Source: Oscillospiraceae bacterium
GTDB lineage: Bacteria; Bacillota; Clostridia; Oscillospirales; CAG-272
Reading direction: 5' to 3'
Length of the DNA stretch: 15,747 nucleotides
NCBI GenBank assembly: GCA_009779295.1
Contig: WREN01000018.1
Coordinates: forward strand, 1 to 15,747
Shown: positions 12,860 to 15,747 of the stretch, piece after piece
How positions within the stretch are numbered: position 1 is the stretch's first letter
Layout: each line of letters opens with the position of its first letter
Position numbers and translations under genes: made by a program
Notes under the pieces: model-generated
Told to the model about the DNA's origin: nothing
What the model saw: only the letters and a program-made list of their open reading frames with translations
Database searches by the model: none

Positions 12860-13747
12860 ATGATAAGAAGCATGACGGCTTACGGGCGCGCGGAATCAAG
12901 TTTGGAAAACAAAAATATTATCGTAGAGATAAAAAGCGTAAACAACAGATATTTTGACTGCAACATAAAAATCTCGCGGATGTACGGTTTTCTGGAGGAA
13001 AAAATCAAATCGTACATACAGGCGAACGGAATCTCGCGCGGTAAAGTCGATGTGTATGTGAACATCAACGTTCTTGAGGCAGTCGGCACAGAGATATTGC
13101 TGGATCAGGCATACGCGGAAAACTATATTAACGCTTTATTTAAATTGCGGGATATTTTCGGATTGAAAGATGATATAAGCGTTATGAGCGTAGCGCAGAA
13201 CCGTGATATTTTTAATATCATCAAGCCGGAAGAAGATACCGAACGGGATTGGCAGGATTTGCTTCCGACACTCAACGCCTCGCTTGAGCAGTATAATCAG
13301 ATGAGATCCGACGAAGGCGATAATATGCAAAAAGATATTATCTTTAAAATAGAAAAGATTAAAGAATTATCGAAAATTATTTCGGAAAATTCAGGCGTCG
13401 GCGCTGAGAATTACCGTTTAAAACTCGAAACGAAACTCACGCAAACATTGGCGGATTTAAATATTGAAATCGACAGCGCGAGAATTTTGACGGAATGTGC
13501 TTTATATGCCGACCGCACAGCTATAGATGAGGAGCTCGTGCGGCTGAACAGCCATTTTGACGCTTTCGACAAAATGATGAAATCCAGAGAACCAATAGGG
13601 CGCAAACTTGACTTTCTTGTGCAGGAAATCAACCGTGAAGTGAACACAATCGGCTCAAAAGCGAACGAATACGGCATAATTTCGCATGTAATTGAGATCA
13701 AAAGTGAGCTTGAAAAGATCAGAGAACAGATACAAAACATCGAATGA
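12860..13747 (+). CDS. yicC: YicC family endoribonuclease
   Basis: This 295-residue protein begins MIRSMTAYGRAE and continues with VEIKSVNNRYFD, the invariant N-terminus of the YicC/YloC family. The C-terminal domain has EELVRLNSHFDAF, GRKLDFLVQEINREVNTIGSKA and ends with VIEIKSELEKIREQIQNIE, the usual finish. Length matches the family (about 290). YicC proteins are RNases reported to cleave small RNAs and other transcripts in E. coli and B. subtilis. In Clostridia and Bacilli the gene lies beside remA and gmk, as here. GAGGA (12841-12845) is rather far from ATG 12860, at about 14 bases, so initiation may be moderate. It is followed by remA after 13 bases. Confidence 0.95.
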   Translation: MIRSMTAYGRAESSLENKNIIVEIKSVNNRYFDCNIKISRMYGFLEEKIKSYIQANGISRGKVDVYVNINVLEAVGTEILLDQAYAENYINALFKLRDIFGLKDDISVMSVAQNRDIFNIIKPEEDTERDWQDLLPTLNASLEQYNQMRSDEGDNMQKDIIFKIEKIKELSKIISENSGVGAENYRLKLETKLTQTLADLNIEIDSARILTECALYADRTAIDEELVRLNSHFDAFDKMMKSREPIGRKLDFLVQEINREVNTIGSKANEYGIISHVIEIKSELEKIREQIQNIE

Positions 13748-13760
13748 GGGACAAATTAAC

Positions 13761-14021
13761 ATGAAATTTATTAACGTAGGATTTGGGAATATGGTATCCG
13801 CCGGGCGTATAGTGACGCTCGCGGGCCCGGAATCCGCTCCGGTTAAGCGGCTTGTACAGGACGCCAAAGACGCGGGGCGCGTCATTGACGTGACGTGCGG
13901 CAGGCGTACAAGAGCGGTTATAATCATGGACAGCGACCATGTCGTGCTGTCCGCCATACAAACCGAAACGATTTCAAACCGTCTTAACGGGAATGAAAAC
14001 AATGCAAACGACGATGAATGA
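13761..14021 (+). CDS. remA: RemA-family DNA-binding regulator (DUF370)
   Basis: The 86-residue protein beginning MKFINVGFGNMVSAGRIVTL is a RemA homologue. The family in B. subtilis activates matrix and osmolyte genes as a DNA-wrapping oligomer. Residues GRIV.. and PESAPVKRLV..A, plus DVTCGRRTRAVIIMDSDHVVLSA, are nearly invariant in the family. ATG 13761 follows GAGGG (13746-13750), which overlaps the yicC stop. An upstream in-frame ATG at 13692 lies inside yicC and would add residues absent from the family, so it is rejected. The last bases overlap the start of gmk. Small charged C-terminal tail after SAIQTETI. Confidence 0.93.
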   Translation: MKFINVGFGNMVSAGRIVTLAGPESAPVKRLVQDAKDAGRVIDVTCGRRTRAVIIMDSDHVVLSAIQTETISNRLNGNENNANDDE

Positions 14022-14631
14022 AGGATTGCTTGTAGTAATTTCCGGTCCGGCGGGAAGCGGTAAAAGCACGGTTATTAACAATATTATAAGTAATGCATCT
14101 GAATTTGTGTATTCCGTATCTGTTACGACCAGAGAACCCCGCGAAGGAGAGATACACGGCAAGCATTATTATTTTATTGATGTTGATAATTATAAGAAGC
14201 GCATTGAATTGGACGATTTTCTGGAATACGAAGAATATGCCGGGAATTATTACGGGACGCCCAAGTCCGATATTATGAACCATTTAGCCGAAGGCAGGAA
14301 CGTTATACTTGAAATCGAAGTAAAAGGCGCGATGAATATAAAAAGTAAATATCCCGACGCGGTTTTGATATTCTTACTGCCGCCGGATTACAGGACACTT
14401 GAGAAACGTTTGCGCAAAAGGGGCAGCGAAAGCGAAGAGAAAATCCTCAAACGGCTTGAAATCGCCAAATGGGAGTTCGAATATTATTACAAATATGATT
14501 ATTTGGTAGTAAACAATCACCCGGAAACCGCCGCCGGTGAGATTTTAAATATCGTCAAAACAGAAAAACTGCGTATAAAACGCAATAATATATTTTATGA
14601 AAATTTTTATAATTTAGGAGATAAAACATGA
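14002..14631 (+). CDS. gmk: Guanylate kinase
   Basis: It phosphorylates GMP to GDP with ATP, an essential step of purine nucleotide supply. GLLVVISGPAGSGKST holds the P-loop. SVTTREPREGEIHGKHYYF is the GMP-binding segment, followed by FLEYEEYAGNYYGTP and VILEIEVKGAMNIKSKYPDA. The lid-region arginines are in RLRKRGSESEEKILKRL. About 209 residues, the normal length. Start choice is uncertain: ATG 13993, 14002 and 14014 are all in frame. 14002 has GGGAA (13989-13993) at about 8 bases, while 14014 gives the more typical N-terminus MNEGLLVV. Either overlaps the end of remA, and the stop overlaps rpoZ by 4 bases (ATGA). Confidence 0.95.
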   Translation: MQTTMNEGLLVVISGPAGSGKSTVINNIISNASEFVYSVSVTTREPREGEIHGKHYYFIDVDNYKKRIELDDFLEYEEYAGNYYGTPKSDIMNHLAEGRNVILEIEVKGAMNIKSKYPDAVLIFLLPPDYRTLEKRLRKRGSESEEKILKRLEIAKWEFEYYYKYDYLVVNNHPETAAGEILNIVKTEKLRIKRNNIFYENFYNLGDKT

Positions 14632-14960
14632 TTTACCCGCCGATAGAAGAATTAACACAGGGAAGCAAACACAACCGCTATACGTTAGTCATCGCGACAG
14701 CTAAATGCGCGCGTCTCGTTACGGACGAATACGTGAATCAGCGCGAAATGGCAGAAAAGCTGCTCGCCAATAAAGAAACAGACAGAAGTCTTGTGTCAAT
14801 GATAAAAAGAGAATTCCGCGATGAAAAAGCGGTCAAAAGCGCAATAAACAAATTGTATCAGGGGGAATTTAAAGTCGTTGACCCCAATACGAATACCAGT
14901 TATACTTTAGGTTCGAATTACCAAATCGACGAATTAGAATTAGTTAAAGTTAATTTTTAG
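14628..14960 (+). CDS. rpoZ: RNA polymerase omega subunit
   Basis: This 110-residue omega subunit begins MIYPPIEELTQGSKHNRYTLVIATAKCARLV, matching the conserved segment (R-Y-x-LV-x-A..AR) that clamps the beta-prime subunit during polymerase assembly. The C-terminal half (EFKVVDPNTNTSYTLGSNYQ) is a lineage-specific extension beyond the short core. ATG 14628 overlaps the gmk stop as ATGA, with TAGGAG upstream inside gmk. The gmk-rpoZ-priA order is widespread in Firmicutes. The weak match beyond residue 45 is usual for this fast-evolving protein. Confidence 0.92.
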   Translation: MIYPPIEELTQGSKHNRYTLVIATAKCARLVTDEYVNQREMAEKLLANKETDRSLVSMIKREFRDEKAVKSAINKLYQGEFKVVDPNTNTSYTLGSNYQIDELELVKVNF

Positions 14961-14972
14961 AAAGCTATGCTT

Positions 14973-15747
14973 ATGGAAACGGGAATGATAGCAAGGGTAT
15001 ATCTGCTTGATGTACCTTATCATATTGATAAAACATACGATTATTTTATTCCGACGCACCTCCGCGGGAGTATCGTACCCGGATGTTTTGTCATAGTGCC
15101 GTTCGGCGGAGGGAATACCAAACAGCCGGCTCTGGTGACGGAAGTATTGGACGAGGGCGATTACTCACCGCACAAAATCAAGCCGGTGTTTTCATTGTTC
15201 AAGCTCTCGGAAGATATTATTTTGAACGGCGAGCTTTTGAAGTTGTGTATATTTATGAAAGAATATACATTCTGCACGGTCGGCGACGCGATAAAATCTA
15301 TCCTGCCTGGCTCGCTGTTTACAAAGTACAACGAAATATACAGTATCGCCGCGCCGTTGAAAAATAATATCACGCCCGACGCGCTTATTATTTACAACTA
15401 TATCGAAAATATGGGCAGCGTGAGTCTTGCGCGGATAAAAAGCGATCACGGCAATAAAGCGCAGAAGGCGTTGAATAAACTTCTCGAAGCAGGGCTTGTT
15501 AATTGTGAGCTTGAATTCGGCTCAAGCTATAATAAAACCGAAACTTACGCTACATTAATAATCGATGAAGTTCCCAAGCTCGGAGTTAAACAAGCCAAAG
15601 CAGTAGAATATTTGCGCGAAAACGGTCGGACGAATGTTACGGTTTTGAAAGAAATTTTATCCGTTACGACAGCGACGTTAAAGTCGCTGGAGGAGAAGGG
15701 AATAATCACGCTCGAAACGGTTGACACCTACCGCGACCCGTATAAAA
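14973..15747 (+). CDS. priA: Primosomal protein N' (PriA helicase), N-terminal part
   Basis: The frame is open from ATG 14973 to the window edge, giving 258 residues and no stop. MIARVYLLDVPYHIDKTYDYFIP, then GSIVPGCFVIVPFGGGNTKQPALV, is the 3'-DNA-binding domain of PriA, which recognises the leading-strand end at stalled forks. Residues from about 135 on (PDALIIYNYIENMGSVSLAR and TLKSLEEKGIITLE) look like its winged-helix domain. The helicase motifs would lie beyond the edge. In-frame ATGs at 14967 and 14985 are alternatives. 14973 is chosen for its spacing to the weak AGAAAG at 14959-14964. Twelve bases separate it from rpoZ. Confidence 0.92.
   Translation, partial: METGMIARVYLLDVPYHIDKTYDYFIPTHLRGSIVPGCFVIVPFGGGNTKQPALVTEVLDEGDYSPHKIKPVFSLFKLSEDIILNGELLKLCIFMKEYTFCTVGDAIKSILPGSLFTKYNEIYSIAAPLKNNITPDALIIYNYIENMGSVSLARIKSDHGNKAQKALNKLLEAGLVNCELEFGSSYNKTETYATLIIDEVPKLGVKQAKAVEYLRENGRTNVTVLKEILSVTTATLKSLEEKGIITLETVDTYRDPYK

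Noticed and set aside
13692..13760. Upstream extension of the remA reading frame
   Set aside because: It lies inside yicC, lacks a ribosome site and adds residues not found in the family. ATG 13761 with GAGGG is the clear start.

Overview
The window comes from a low-to-moderate GC member of the Bacillota, most likely class Clostridia. The evidence is the core block DUF5685 / J-domain protein / membrane protein / yicC / remA / gmk / rpoZ / priA, the strong GGAGG-type ribosome binding sites, SigA-type promoters and intrinsic terminators. The species cannot be named from the sequence.

Left region, 1 to about 2870: accessory DNA resembling the end of an integrated phage or related element. It holds small phage-type genes (a Cys-rich 99-aa protein, a coiled-coil 89-aa protein and two unknown short ORFs). 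It also holds a leftward three-gene operon encoding a ribbon-helix-helix (RHH) protein, a DUF4160 protein and a DUF2442 protein, laid out like a toxin-antitoxin module. Between the RHH gene and the rightward 89-aa gene lie divergent promoters carrying three copies of a 14-bp palindrome, TACnTAGCTAnGTA. One copy sits exactly in the spacer of a perfect TTGACA-N17-TATAAT promoter. The region from 2334 to 2872 is non-coding. It holds terminators, degenerate repeats of about 80 bp, 11-bp-period repeats and a doubled CTTGACCA, and then abuts the 3' end of a tRNA-Pro(TGG) gene. This is a plausible attachment-site end, but no integrase is visible.

Middle region, 2950 to 10640: strain-specific chromosomal genes. 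These are a URO-D-fold methyltransferase-like protein, a GNAT acetyltransferase, an orphan sugar-type substrate-binding lipoprotein, a leftward 4Fe-4S protein, a divergent Crp/Fnr-family regulator, and a large secreted, membrane-anchored heparinase II/III-like polysaccharide lyase. The lyase start codon overlaps the regulator's stop. The URO-D and lipoprotein genes have strikingly similar promoters. A GTTGT-N4-ACAAC inverted repeat lies at -41.5 of the inferred 4Fe-4S promoter, which suggests class II activation by the Crp/Fnr protein encoded next to it.

Right region, 10902 to the end: a tightly packed conserved operon, ending inside priA. It links a DUF5685 protein, a J-domain/TPR protein with a cysteine-rich tail, a small membrane protein, YicC, RemA, guanylate kinase, RNA polymerase omega and PriA.

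Nothing in the window is a clearly new defence or editing system. The best candidates for new biology are the RHH/DUF4160/DUF2442 module with its triple operator, and the Crp/Fnr-regulator/lyase coupling.
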